A stretch of DNA of 64,000 nucleotides, from positions 558,001-622,000 of the forward strand of contig JAFWGI010000005.1 of assembly GCA_017512425.1 (NCBI GenBank). The letters are read 5' to 3'. The notes under the pieces are model-generated. The model ran no database searches. It was not told where the DNA came from and saw only the letters and a list, made by a program, of their open reading frames with translations. A program made the translations under genes and the position numbers. Every line of letters starts with the position of its first letter. The stretch's first letter is position 1. Shown here in pieces: positions 43,727-53,220 of the stretch. The stretch is from Hyphomicrobium sp. (GTDB taxonomy: Bacteria > Pseudomonadota > Alphaproteobacteria > Rhizobiales > Hyphomicrobiaceae).

Positions 43727-44107
43727 ATGGCGTCAACCGTTCCGGCCTACTCGATCACCGCGACGCCCGAGGCGCGCGATGCGCTGCGCAAGCTGACGGC
43801 GGAGCATGGCAAGATCATTCTGCACGTTGCCGGGGCGAACAGCGGCCTGCGCCGTCCCGTCTGCCTGCCTGCCGGCGAACTGCGGATCGGTCCGCGCGAC
43901 GATCTATTGGGTATGATCGAGGACGTGCCGATTTATCAGATGCAGAGCCGCGAGAGCGGCGAATGCTATAGTGGCGAACTGATCATCGACATGGTCGATG
44001 GAATGCCCGTCGGCTTCTCTCTCGACACGGGCAACCGCCGCAGGTTCACGATTTATCGCAAGACAGACTCGCAATCGCATGGCGCCAATCAGGCGTGTGA
44101 CTTCTGA
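43727..44107 (+). CDS. DUF779-family protein, divergent copy
   Basis: A 126-residue protein with GGAG 7 nt upstream of its ATG. DUF779 framework: RDALRKLTAEHGKIILHVAG, GELRIGPRDDLLGMIEDVPI and LIIDMVDGMPVGFSLDTG. It keeps one Cys (RRPVCLPAG) but lacks the Cys-Cys pair of the canonical member encoded immediately downstream. It is 13 nt before that gene and surely co-transcribed with it. It is more similar in layout to the copy at 24817 than to its neighbour. Function unknown, linked by context to aldehyde metabolism. Confidence 0.83.
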   Translation: MASTVPAYSITATPEARDALRKLTAEHGKIILHVAGANSGLRRPVCLPAGELRIGPRDDLLGMIEDVPIYQMQSRESGECYSGELIIDMVDGMPVGFSLDTGNRRRFTIYRKTDSQSHGANQACDF

Positions 44108-44120
44108 CCCGGAGATACGG

Positions 44121-44549
44121 ATGAGCACTGCTGAAACACTTGTTGCAAAGCCGAACGTGACGCGTGTCAGCGCGACGCCCGCGGCGGTTGAACTGATCGA
44201 CAAACTCATGGCGATGCATGGCCCGCTGATGTTCCATCAGTCGGGCGGGTGCTGTGATGGCAGTGCGCCGATGTGCTATCCGCGGAAAGACTTCATCCTC
44301 AGCGCGCAGGATATGTTCATGGGTGAGATCGGTGGCCAGCCGCTCTACATGGGCAAGTCGCAATGGGAATACTGGCAGCACACGCATATCATCATCGATG
44401 TCGTGCCGGGCCGTGGATCGGGCTTCTCGCTCGAAGCTCCGGAAGGCGTTCGCTTCCTGACGCGCTCGCGCGTCTATACGGAAGCCGAGAACGAAGCGCT
44501 CGATGCCATCGGTCCGCCGCCAAACGGTGTCGAGCGTCCCGCTTACTGA
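44121..44549 (+). CDS. DUF779-family protein, canonical
   Basis: A 142-residue protein. It has the full family signature, HGPLMFHQSGGCCDGSAPMC followed by YPRKDFILSAQDMFMGEIGG and HTHIIIDVVPGRGSGFSLEAPEG. The Cys-Cys and following Cys suggest metal binding. Established association: members are encoded beside ExaC/AldB-type acetaldehyde dehydrogenases and are thought to assist them; here the dehydrogenase lies 590 nt upstream. ATG with GGAG 7-8 nt upstream. It overlaps no gene and is followed by the isochorismatase-like hydrolase. Confidence 0.9.
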   Translation: MSTAETLVAKPNVTRVSATPAAVELIDKLMAMHGPLMFHQSGGCCDGSAPMCYPRKDFILSAQDMFMGEIGGQPLYMGKSQWEYWQHTHIIIDVVPGRGSGFSLEAPEGVRFLTRSRVYTEAENEALDAIGPPPNGVERPAY

Positions 44550-44597
44550 CGAACAGCCTGCATAAATCACACAACAAGAAACTCGGGAGTTGAAACG

Positions 44598-45197
44598 ATG
44601 GGTGCCTCGACGACGCTGCGCGAACTGACCGGCATGGGATATACGCCGACGACAATCGGACAGTCGGCGCTGATCCTGATCGATTGTCAGAACACCTATC
44701 GCGAAGGCGTCATGCAGCTTGAGGGCGTCGAGCCGGCGCTTGTCGAATGCAAATCGCTGCTGCAACGGTTTCGCGACGCCGGACGCCCGGTCATCCATAT
44801 CCAGCACAATGCAGGCGAAGGCACGCCGTATGACGTCAACGCGCGCATCGGCGCGATCGCGGACGTCGTGGCGCCGATCGACGGCGAGCCGGTCATCGTC
44901 AAAGCCTATCCAAGTTCGTTCGAGAAAACCGAACTCAACGACCTGCTCAAAGGATACGGCGTCACCGATCTGACGCTGGCAGGCTTCATGACGCACGTCT
45001 GCGTGAATTCGACGGCGCGGGCGGCGTTCAATCATGGGTACAAACCGACGGTCGTCGCGTCCGCGACCGCGACGCGCTCGTTGCCGAACCCGACAGGCGG
45101 CGTCGTCGAAGCCCGCGATCTCCACAACGCCAGCCTGGCGGCGCTGCACGACATTTTTGCCGTCGTCGTGCCGGACGCCGGCTACGTCGGCAATTGA
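44598..45197 (+). CDS. Isochorismatase-family cysteine hydrolase
   Basis: A 199-residue enzyme with the Asp-Lys-Cys triad of the family: D29 in LILIDCQNTYRE, K102 in IVKAYPSSF, C135 in MTHVCVNSTA. Such proteins hydrolyse amides or ureides (nicotinamidase, N-carbamoyl compounds) and the precise substrate cannot be read from the sequence. The SD GGGAG precedes the ATG. It is last in the DUF779 operon and ends in a terminator shared with trxA. Confidence 0.9.
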   Translation: MGASTTLRELTGMGYTPTTIGQSALILIDCQNTYREGVMQLEGVEPALVECKSLLQRFRDAGRPVIHIQHNAGEGTPYDVNARIGAIADVVAPIDGEPVIVKAYPSSFEKTELNDLLKGYGVTDLTLAGFMTHVCVNSTARAAFNHGYKPTVVASATATRSLPNPTGGVVEARDLHNASLAALHDIFAVVVPDAGYVGN

Positions 45198-45227
45198 CGC
45201 CGGCCTGCTTAAAGCGCGCGAACAAAA

Positions 45228-45254
45228 AAAGGCCCGTCGATCTGACGGGCCTTT
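45228..45254. terminator. Bidirectional intrinsic terminator
   Basis: AAAGGCCCGTC - GATC - TGACGGGCCTTT with A-run on one side and T-tract on the other. It lies between the convergent isochorismatase and trxA genes and can stop both. Confidence 0.88.
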
Positions 45255-45281
45255 CGTATTTTAAAAGATGTTCGCTGCGGC

Positions 45282-45608
45282 TCAAGCCGTGACGACGGAA
45301 TTGATCCAGTCTTCGAGCTTCTTCTTCTGCACGATGGCGCCGGTGTGCTGGCCGGTCACCTGACCGTCCTTGAACATCAGCAGCGTCGGCATGGCGCGAA
45401 TGCCATAGGTGCCGGCCGTGTTCGGATTTTCGTCAACGTCGACCTTCACGACCTTGACCTTGCCGTCCAATTCTTTGGCGACGGCATCGAGCGCAGGCGC
45501 CATCGCTTTACACGGGCCGCACCAGACGGCATGGAAGTCGACGAGTACAGGCACGCTCGACTTCAAGACTTCCTGGTCGAAACTTGCGTCAGTTACGGCG
45601 TTTGCCAT
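45282..45608 (-). CDS. trxA: Thioredoxin
   Basis: A 108-residue cytoplasmic disulphide reductase. Active site VDFHAVWCGPCKAMAP, cis-proline in IRAMPTLLMFKDG, C-terminal LEDWINSVV. The start at 45608 is supported by GAGGAG upstream; a longer upstream frame is not needed. It follows addA on the same strand after 126 nt, the usual Rhizobiales addA-trxA order. Confidence 0.97.
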   Translation of the reverse strand: MANAVTDASFDQEVLKSSVPVLVDFHAVWCGPCKAMAPALDAVAKELDGKVKVVKVDVDENPNTAGTYGIRAMPTLLMFKDGQVTGQHTGAIVQKKKLEDWINSVVTA

Positions 45609-45734
45609 GATTAATCTCCTCGTCCGACCCACTGGAATCTGCGGATGCAGAGCCATGTGGCTGGGACTCAATTTGTTCGGAGCAGGAACGTAGGTATCGG
45701 CCCCCGCAACGTCAAGGTGGCGTCATCGTGCCTC

Positions 45735-48700
45735 TCAAGCTGCGTCCAGGCTCGCGACATCGAGCTTCCAAAGCCGTTCGCCGTAGTCGCGGAGAGTATT
45801 TGCCGGGATTTCCATAAGCCGCGCGCCATCGGTCCACAAAAGTGCCGCACGCACGCGTTTGTGCGGGTAAATCTCGGCGAGTGCGAGCGTGTAGGCGGCC
45901 AGCTGAAAGAGGTAGGCCGGTGCGACGCGATTGACCTCCTGAGGCGGCGGCCGGTTGGTTTTGAAATCGACGATCATGACGTCGTGATCTGTGACAACGA
46001 GCCGGTCGATCTGGCCGGTCAGACGCAGCGCTGGGCCGGTACCGTGCGGCCGCGGCAGCACCGCCGACACGGGGACTTCGGCGCGGCTGCGATCAGAAAA
46101 CAGCTCGGCAAAGTCTCCGCTCGTCATGACGGCCAGCGTCTCGCTGACGATCTGACTACGCACGCGTTTCGTGAGCACGCCGCCGCGCTGATCGACGAAT
46201 GCGGTCGCGGCTGTCTTGCGTTTTTCTGGCGCGATCTCGGGGAGATATTGTAGCAGCGCGTGGGTCAGCGTTCCGCGCAGGAAGCGGTTGTCTGCGGCCG
46301 ACGTGGACGGCGATGGCCTGCCGCCATCTGACGCCGGATGATCGGCTGGCACCGGCGCGACCAGCGGCTCGCCCTCGCTGTCGGGTGCGTAGGGTTCCAG
46401 CCGCGACGGCGCGAGCGGTACGGTCAGTTGCGGTTCGGCATCCGCGCGCCGGATCGCAAACGGCGGTAACGGTTGCGATAACGCAGCCGCTTCCAAAGAT
46501 GACTTAGGCGCTTCAGGCTCGATCGATTGTGGGGTTTCGGTGCGCCAGGCTTTCGAGCCGTCGGGCAGAGTGTGCTCCTGCATCGATGGCGTAAGCGCCG
46601 CGGTGATCGTGTCGTACCAGCACAAGTGCGACCGTGCCTTTCGGCCTTCGAAGCCGGCGACGTAAAGCCGGTCGCGCGCACGCGTCATCGCGACGTACAG
46701 CAGGCGATTGCGCTCTTCGCGGTCGCGTTCGGCCTTGGTCGCGTTCGCGGCTGCAACGGCGTCGACGCCAGCCGTGCCCTTGACCTGCCAGACGAGGGGC
46801 GGCGGAATGCCTGAGTGAGGCAGCGGATCGTTGAGCATCAGCAGTGTCGTGCCCGGACCTTCGCCGGTCGCAATTGTGCACGTATCGGGCAGGAACACGA
46901 TCGGCGCTTCGAGGCCCTTCGCGCCGTGCACGGTCATGACGCGCACCTCGTCACGCGCGTGATCCATGTCGCGCTTCACTTCGCGATCGTCGGCCCGCAG
47001 ACTTGCGAGAAAGCCCGTCAGCGAGGGCGGCTCTGCGTCGTCATAGGCGAGCGCCACATCGAGAAACTCGTCGATCGCGTCGGCGGCTTCCGGCCCGAGG
47101 CGGTGCAGGAATTTCGAGCGCGCGCCTTCGCGATCGAGCAGGCTCGAAAAAAATTCAAATGGCGGCGTGAAGTCGGCTTTTGCACGCCAGCGTTTCAATG
47201 TTTCGGCCGCGGGCTTCAGACGCGCGTCGGCGTTTGCGGCATTGAGAAACGCCTTCCACAGCGCTCCCTTGCGGCCGTGCGCGAAGGACTGCAGGTCGTC
47301 GTCGCTAAATCCAAACAGCGGGCCTTTGAGAACGGCTGCGAGCGCGAGATCGTCTTCCGGCAGCGTTAAAAAATCGCCGAGCGTCAGCAAGTCTTGCACG
47401 ACGATCTGGGCGTTGAGCTTGATCCGGTCCGAACCGGCAACGGCGATGCCACGCGCTTTGAGCGCGGCGACCATCGGGATCGCAAACGGATTGCGCTTGC
47501 GCACCAGGATCAAGATGTCCGCCGCCCGGATCGGCCGGTTCTCGCTGAGCAGCATCTCGCCGGACGCCAGCCACTCAGCGATCGTCGCGGCGATACGGTT
47601 GGCGACGCGGTTTGCCGGTGCCTTCGTGCTGTCGGCGTCTTCGAGCGGCGCCCACGGATTGGTATCGACCGTAAGATCGGCCTTCTCGACATCCCAGACT
47701 TCGATCACGCCCGCGTGGCCGAGGCGCTTGGCGATATGCTTGATGCCGGCAGGACCGGCGAGCAATCCCGGCGTTCGATCAGAATCGCGAAAGACATCGT
47801 CGACGGCGTCCAGCACGGGCTGCACGGTGCGGAACGACAGGTTCAGCGGCACTTTATTCCAGCCGGCATTGGCGCTCTGGGTAAGCTTTTCAAAACGCCC
47901 GCCGACTTCGGCGAACATTTCAGGCCGCGCACCCTGGAACGAATAGATCGACTGCTTTTCATCACCGACCGCAAAAACCGTCCGGACGACATCGCGCGCG
48001 CTCTCGCCTGAGAAGAATTCGCGGCCGAGCGCTTCGATGATCGCCCATTGATCCGGACTTGTATCCTGCGCTTCATCGACCAGAATGTGATCGAGCCCGC
48101 CGTCCATCTTGAACAGCACCCACGGCGTTTGATCCGCCGCCTGCAACAGGTTGACGGTCTTTTCGATGAGGTCGTCGAAGTCGAGCGTGCCTGCGGCAGC
48201 CTTCGCGTCGCTGTAGCGTTGCAGCACCGCGCCCGCGAGACGGTACAGCGCGGCTGATGCGTCAGCGAGGTATAGCGCTGTTAGTTGGCGCGTCAGAGCG
48301 CAAAAGCGGCCCTGAGCGCTATTGGCCGCTTCGTGAAGGTCGGGCCTCTGCTGCTGCAGCGCTTTCGTCATAAGGCTGGCGCGCGGCTGGCCTTTGCCCG
48401 TCATGAAGTAGTCGACCAGCAATTGTCCGCGCTTCGCCGCGCTTGGTGCTTTAACTGCTTGGGCAAGAATTGCGCTGCATTCGGTGTCAGTCTTGCCGCC
48501 GCCTGCGAGCAAGTCGCGCAGCCCCATGATCTCGTGGTCGGACAGCACAGTGCTGCGCTGCTTTTCAAGATCGGCTGACGTGACGCCGTCGGCTATGCCA
48601 AGCGTGCGGCGCAGGTGTGCCTCAGCGGCGGCAAGGCCATCGACGTACTTGCCGTGATCCAGAAGGCTGATGCGATCAAACCACGCGCGCTGCGCGATGG

Positions 48701-49322
48701 CTTTCGATAACAACTCGTCGAAGCTCGCTTCGGAAACGTACCGGATCGCCGTCGTCAGTGCGCGCCCAAGCAGCGACTGCGGCTTGCTCGTCGCGTCACG
48801 CAGCGTCGCGTCGATGGCGGGGCCTTTGAGTTCCCGGCCCTTGAGATCATCGAGGATTTGAAAACCCGGCGGCACGGATGCTTCGAGCGGAAATCTCTGC
48901 AGCAACTGCTCGGCGAACGCGTGGATGGTTTGGATTTTCAACCCGCCCGGCGTTTCTATGGCGCGCGTGAAAAGCGTCCGCGCGAATGCCGTCTCAGTTG
49001 CCTCAGCTTTGCGTCCAAGAATGCCCGCGAGTTCTTTGATGAGGTCGGCGTCACTTGCCGTTACCCACGTGCCGAGTTTGTCGAAGATGCGCTTCGACAT
49101 TTCGGCGGCGGCGGCCTTCGTATAGGTCAGGCAGACGATGCGCTCTGGCGGCGTGCCGGTCAGCAGAATGCGCAGCACGCGCAACGTCAAGACATACGTC
49201 TTGCCCGTTCCGGCGTTGGCGTTGACCCATACCGACGACTGCGGGTTCGCGGCATCCGACTGATAGCGATTGGTGCTTTCCAACGCTTTCGCAAGATCAT
49301 GCGTGATGGCGCCGTGCTTCAT
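45735..49322 (-). CDS. addA: Double-strand-break repair helicase-nuclease AddA
   Basis: 1195-residue UvrD-type helicase with a C-terminal nuclease, which with AddB resects double-strand ends for RecA loading. Walker A is in WVNANAGTGKTYVL, Walker B/motif II in ILVDEAQDTSPDQW, motif III in VFAVGDEKQSIYSFQGA, motif V/VI in VMTVHGAKGLEAPIVF and LLYVAMTRARDRLYV. The nuclease core is DVMIVDFKTNRPPP. Its ATG overlaps the addB stop by 4 nt. Confidence 0.97.
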   Translation of the reverse strand: MKHGAITHDLAKALESTNRYQSDAANPQSSVWVNANAGTGKTYVLTLRVLRILLTGTPPERIVCLTYTKAAAAEMSKRIFDKLGTWVTASDADLIKELAGILGRKAEATETAFARTLFTRAIETPGGLKIQTIHAFAEQLLQRFPLEASVPPGFQILDDLKGRELKGPAIDATLRDATSKPQSLLGRALTTAIRYVSEASFDELLSKAIAQRAWFDRISLLDHGKYVDGLAAAEAHLRRTLGIADGVTSADLEKQRSTVLSDHEIMGLRDLLAGGGKTDTECSAILAQAVKAPSAAKRGQLLVDYFMTGKGQPRASLMTKALQQQRPDLHEAANSAQGRFCALTRQLTALYLADASAALYRLAGAVLQRYSDAKAAAGTLDFDDLIEKTVNLLQAADQTPWVLFKMDGGLDHILVDEAQDTSPDQWAIIEALGREFFSGESARDVVRTVFAVGDEKQSIYSFQGARPEMFAEVGGRFEKLTQSANAGWNKVPLNLSFRTVQPVLDAVDDVFRDSDRTPGLLAGPAGIKHIAKRLGHAGVIEVWDVEKADLTVDTNPWAPLEDADSTKAPANRVANRIAATIAEWLASGEMLLSENRPIRAADILILVRKRNPFAIPMVAALKARGIAVAGSDRIKLNAQIVVQDLLTLGDFLTLPEDDLALAAVLKGPLFGFSDDDLQSFAHGRKGALWKAFLNAANADARLKPAAETLKRWRAKADFTPPFEFFSSLLDREGARSKFLHRLGPEAADAIDEFLDVALAYDDAEPPSLTGFLASLRADDREVKRDMDHARDEVRVMTVHGAKGLEAPIVFLPDTCTIATGEGPGTTLLMLNDPLPHSGIPPPLVWQVKGTAGVDAVAAANATKAERDREERNRLLYVAMTRARDRLYVAGFEGRKARSHLCWYDTITAALTPSMQEHTLPDGSKAWRTETPQSIEPEAPKSSLEAAALSQPLPPFAIRRADAEPQLTVPLAPSRLEPYAPDSEGEPLVAPVPADHPASDGGRPSPSTSAADNRFLRGTLTHALLQYLPEIAPEKRKTAATAFVDQRGGVLTKRVRSQIVSETLAVMTSGDFAELFSDRSRAEVPVSAVLPRPHGTGPALRLTGQIDRLVVTDHDVMIVDFKTNRPPPQEVNRVAPAYLFQLAAYTLALAEIYPHKRVRAALLWTDGARLMEIPANTLRDYGERLWKLDVASLDAA

Positions 49323-52300
49323 GCGATGTCCTCATCGTCTTCGGCATGGGCCGACCATTCGGCAACGCGCGCGAGATGCGCGTAGTCGTCGTAGTCGTAG
49401 CGAAAGCCAGGACGGCGAATGGCGCGATACGGCGTCGACGGCTCGTCGTACAACGCAACGAGCGCGCTCAATCCCTGCAGCGATGCCGCTGCGAGTGCCG
49501 CGACGTCCTGCGTCTTGATGACCTTTTCTTCGCCCGGCGGTTCACCGCCCGAGGCGCGGATATACCTGAGGCTGTACACGGAGCGGCCGGTCAGGTTTGG
49601 AAATCCGGCGCCGTTGAGGGCGATCGCGGCTTCCAAAGGCAGCTGCGGCGCGCGGCCGTTGAGAACATGCTTCTCTTTTGGGATCGCGCCGGTCTTGTAG
49701 TCGGTGATGACCAGACCGGAGTCGCGATCGTCGATGCGATCGGCGCGTGCCGTCAACGTGAAAGCGCCGGCTGGCGCGTCGAGAATGAGGATGCCGGAGA
49801 TTTCGGCCGCGACGCTTGCAACCGACGCGCGGCGCTCCGGCTCGGTTTCCGCGAACCAATCGAGAAAGCGTTGCAGGCGCGGCATCCAGAAGGCGGCGAC
49901 GCGGGGATGTCCGGTTAATTCGGACAGCAGCGCAATGGCGATGTCATCAAGCGCCTTGCGCAGGTCTTTTGGCAATGTCGCCGGATAGAGCGTCGCAAAA
50001 CGCGATAGCACGTCATGCACGAGCGCGCCGCGGACGCTCTGGCCGGGCGACGTGCCGAGCGGCGGCAGCGGTTCCAGTTGCAAGACGTGCCGCGCATAAA
50101 CGGCGTAGGGATTGGTGATCCATTCTTCGACGCGTGTCACGCTCATGCGGCGCGGCCGGACATCGACGGGCGGTGCGGGTGCCGGCTGGCTGATCCGGAT
50201 GCGCTTGTCGTCGTCGATCGCATCGCGGGCGCGCGCCCATGCGAGCCACGGCGCGTCCGGCGTCAGCGCGCTGCGCAAATCGAAGCCGTCGAGCAGCGCG
50301 TTCATGCGCATGACCCATCGCGATGGCACGGTCGGCACGCCGTTGACCTTCTGCGCGCGTGTCAGCACCACGCGATCGGCGCCGAGAAGCGAAATGAAAT
50401 CATGCGCGGCGCGGCCGGTTTCCTCTTCAGGTGACGGCAGGCCGAGCGCTTGCCGCATCGGCCGGTTCAACCACGCGCCGGTTTCGGCCGCCTTCGGCCA
50501 GGTGCCTTCGTTCAGTGATCCGAGGACCAGGACATCGGGCTGTTGCAGCCGCGCTTCCGACGCGCCCCAGATTGTGACGCGCGGGTGGACGGCGGTATGC
50601 TCACGCACATTCTCGCGCGCCAAAAGGCTTTGATAAAGATCGGCGTAGTCGGCGGCGAGGATTTCAATTTCGGGCAGCTCGGGATCTTTGAGTTCGAGAA
50701 AGAACGTGCTCGCGGCCGCACCCGCGTCGCCTTGCCAGAGCGGGTTGATGCCGCTCTGCCAGCTCGGATCGTCGCTATCGAGTTCTGCGAGCCGTTCGGC
50801 GGTTGCGCTATGGGCATCGGCGAAGGCTGCGAGCGCGTGACCGCCGGGCTGTGCATAGATTGCCGTCAGCGGCGCGAAGGCCTCCGTCAAACGCGCGACG
50901 AGATCGGCGGCGCCGGCGAGATCTTCGTCCCAGAGTCTTTCGGCTGCGCGATGACGGCGCTTTTTCTCCAGCCGGTCGCTGTCCGATTTGCGCAGCGCGG
51001 CTGCGATGCCGTCTGTTCCGCGTCCGAGATAGGGCGTGCGAAACGCGGCGATCTCAAGCGCGCGTCCGAAACGGCGGACGTCGAACGCCTTCATGCGCAA
51101 GCGGCACAGCGGGTGTTTCAACAGCGCCATGACGTCAGCCGGCGCAAAGTCGCTGACCACGGCGCCTGCGACCAGATTGAGAAACGTGCCGGGTACGGTC
51201 TTGGAGAACGGGCGGCCGGCGCTGTCGTCAACGCGAATGCCCCACGCTTGCAGCCGGATCGCAACGCGGCGCGCGAGCAGACGGTCGGGCGACACCAGCG
51301 CTGCCGTGCGGCCGGGCGTCTCGACCGCCTCGCGCAGGATCAACGACACGGCTTCGGCTTCGTCGTGTGCGCTGGGCGCTTCGATCAGCGATACGCCCGT
51401 CAGCGCGGTTTTGATTTTATCTGGGTTGGCCGACGATGTGTAGGCGTGCCAGCGCTCCGTCGTCGCCGAGGGGCGCATCGCTTCGCGGATGAAAGCGTTG
51501 CGCTTCGCCGTCGTCGTGCTGGCAACTGCGCCCGGCAGCATGCGCACGTCACGCCGCGCAACGCCGAGTTGATCCAACAGGCGCTTCAGCCCGAATTGCG
51601 GATGCTCGGGATGCTGCGGGCGCTCCGCGCCACTGGGCGCAATCGCATCCCAGCTCTCATCATCACTGTCGAGATCGAGCGCGGGTAGAACGATTGCCCC
51701 CGTCGGCAGTGCGAGCACCGACCGCATCAGCGCAACAGTCGCCGGGATCGACCCGGTGACGCCTGCGATAATGTACGGCGATTTCGGCGGATGTTGCGCG
51801 AGGCGCTCCGCCTCGCCGCGGATCAGCGCATTGCGCAGTTCGACGTCCGATGTCAGTCCGCGCGATTTGAACTGCTCGACGACCTTCAGAAAATCGACGG
51901 TTTTCTGCCAGTGCTGCGAATAGGTGTCGGGGACCAGGTCTTGAATTTTCTCGAATGCAACGCCTTCGCGATCGATCTCGTCCATCAGGCTCGCGAGCTC
52001 GATCGCCAAACCTGCGGCCTGCGCGGCCGTGTTGGTAATCGTGGTGTCTTCCGTCTCGCCAAGCTTTTCGCGCCACATCTGGATCAGCTGCATCAAGATC
52101 AGCGTTCGCTCAAGCGGCGGCGTCGGCTTGGGGCTTTCAAGCATCGCTGCGCCAAACGCCGGCGGGCTGGCGAGCCGCGTCAGCAGAGTGAGATCGTCTT
52201 CGCCGTCGGATATCGGCCGGATGCGCGGCATCAGAAGCGCGCGGGCGCCGGACGCGGCGAGAAACGCATCCTGCGCCGCGCGGACGGCGCGCCGCGTCGG

Positions 52301-52441
52301 TAGGCATAATGTGATGTCGGGCAGCGTCAGCGGATCGGGCCGCGCGCCGGAAGGCAACGGCAAATCGCCGTTGAGGATGGCGCGCGCGAGCGCCGGCAGA
52401 AACGCCACGCCGGGCGGTACGGTGTAAACACGCGCACTCAT
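49319..52441 (-). CDS. addB: Double-strand-break repair protein AddB
   Basis: 1040 residues, partner of AddA. As is typical of the alphaproteobacterial form, the helicase-like N-terminal part (PGVAFLPALARAIL..., LPTRRAVRAAQDAFL) is degenerate, and a PD-(D/E)xK nuclease lies at the C-terminus with VITDYKTGAIPKE and an upstream RGALVHDVLSRFA. No fully intact Walker A motif is visible. The start codon overlaps the MurU-like gene stop by 4 nt, so addB is co-translated with it. Confidence 0.95.
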   Translation of the reverse strand: MSARVYTVPPGVAFLPALARAILNGDLPLPSGARPDPLTLPDITLCLPTRRAVRAAQDAFLAASGARALLMPRIRPISDGEDDLTLLTRLASPPAFGAAMLESPKPTPPLERTLILMQLIQMWREKLGETEDTTITNTAAQAAGLAIELASLMDEIDREGVAFEKIQDLVPDTYSQHWQKTVDFLKVVEQFKSRGLTSDVELRNALIRGEAERLAQHPPKSPYIIAGVTGSIPATVALMRSVLALPTGAIVLPALDLDSDDESWDAIAPSGAERPQHPEHPQFGLKRLLDQLGVARRDVRMLPGAVASTTTAKRNAFIREAMRPSATTERWHAYTSSANPDKIKTALTGVSLIEAPSAHDEAEAVSLILREAVETPGRTAALVSPDRLLARRVAIRLQAWGIRVDDSAGRPFSKTVPGTFLNLVAGAVVSDFAPADVMALLKHPLCRLRMKAFDVRRFGRALEIAAFRTPYLGRGTDGIAAALRKSDSDRLEKKRRHRAAERLWDEDLAGAADLVARLTEAFAPLTAIYAQPGGHALAAFADAHSATAERLAELDSDDPSWQSGINPLWQGDAGAAASTFFLELKDPELPEIEILAADYADLYQSLLARENVREHTAVHPRVTIWGASEARLQQPDVLVLGSLNEGTWPKAAETGAWLNRPMRQALGLPSPEEETGRAAHDFISLLGADRVVLTRAQKVNGVPTVPSRWVMRMNALLDGFDLRSALTPDAPWLAWARARDAIDDDKRIRISQPAPAPPVDVRPRRMSVTRVEEWITNPYAVYARHVLQLEPLPPLGTSPGQSVRGALVHDVLSRFATLYPATLPKDLRKALDDIAIALLSELTGHPRVAAFWMPRLQRFLDWFAETEPERRASVASVAAEISGILILDAPAGAFTLTARADRIDDRDSGLVITDYKTGAIPKEKHVLNGRAPQLPLEAAIALNGAGFPNLTGRSVYSLRYIRASGGEPPGEEKVIKTQDVAALAAASLQGLSALVALYDEPSTPYRAIRRPGFRYDYDDYAHLARVAEWSAHAEDDEDIA

Positions 52442-53190
52442 AGGACACGAGCCTTCGCGTCGGCGATGGCGGCGTTTGCATCATCGAGCGCTTGCGGCGT
52501 GCCGACGTGCATCCAAAGCCCATCGAGCACGATGGCCGACATGCGCTGCGAGGCGATAATGCGATCCCAGATGACGTTCAACGAAAACGCCCGCTCGGCT
52601 TCTCCGTCAAAGGCTTCTGGCTTGATGATCGAGACTCCGGCAAAAACGTAGTCCGCTGTTTCACCCGGTGCGCGGCGGCGTATGCGGCCATCGCGATCAA
52701 GATGAAAATCGCCGCGGCCATCGTAGCCAAGGCTGCCGGCCGCTGGTGCGAGCAGCAGCAGTGCGTCCATGCGGTCGCCGTCCCAGGCGTCGAGCAAGCG
52801 CGTCATGTTTGCCGTTGCGCCTTCGATCCAGACCGAATCCGAATTGTGTATGACGAACGGCGCGCTGCCGAGCAGCGGCAAAGCGCGCACCACGCCGCCG
52901 CCGGTTTCAAGCAGCGCATCGCGCTCATCCGATATGATGATCTCAGGCTCTGAACGGCCGCGCACATGCCGCTCAATTTGATCGGCGAGATAGTGCACGT
53001 TGACAATGGCCCGCGTAATGCCAGCGGCCTGCAAACGATCGAGAACGTGGTCGAGCATCGCGCGCCCCGCGAGCGGTACAAGCGGCTTCGGCGTCGTCTC
53101 AGTCAACGGACGCATACGCGAGCCTAATCCGGCAGCGAGCACCATTGCGGTGTCCGGACGCTCAGATGTTGGACGATGCCGCGGCGTCAT
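52438..53190 (-). CDS. murU: MurU-like nucleotidyltransferase
   Basis: About 250 residues. The N-terminal signature MVLAAGLGSRMRPLTETTPK and the pattern PLVPLAGRAMLDHVLDRL are those of sugar-1-phosphate nucleotidyltransferases of the MurU type, which activate N-acetylmuramate 1-phosphate with UTP in a peptidoglycan recycling route that bypasses fosfomycin-sensitive MurA. The adjacent gene encodes an AmgK-like sugar kinase domain, which supplies the substrate, supporting the call. A GTG four codons upstream is an alternative start. Confidence 0.85.
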   Translation of the reverse strand: MTPRHRPTSERPDTAMVLAAGLGSRMRPLTETTPKPLVPLAGRAMLDHVLDRLQAAGITRAIVNVHYLADQIERHVRGRSEPEIIISDERDALLETGGGVVRALPLLGSAPFVIHNSDSVWIEGATANMTRLLDAWDGDRMDALLLLAPAAGSLGYDGRGDFHLDRDGRIRRRAPGETADYVFAGVSIIKPEAFDGEAERAFSLNVIWDRIIASQRMSAIVLDGLWMHVGTPQALDDANAAIADAKARVL

Positions 53191-53220
53191 GCAAAGGCTC
53201 ACGAATGTTGCTGCGTTCGG

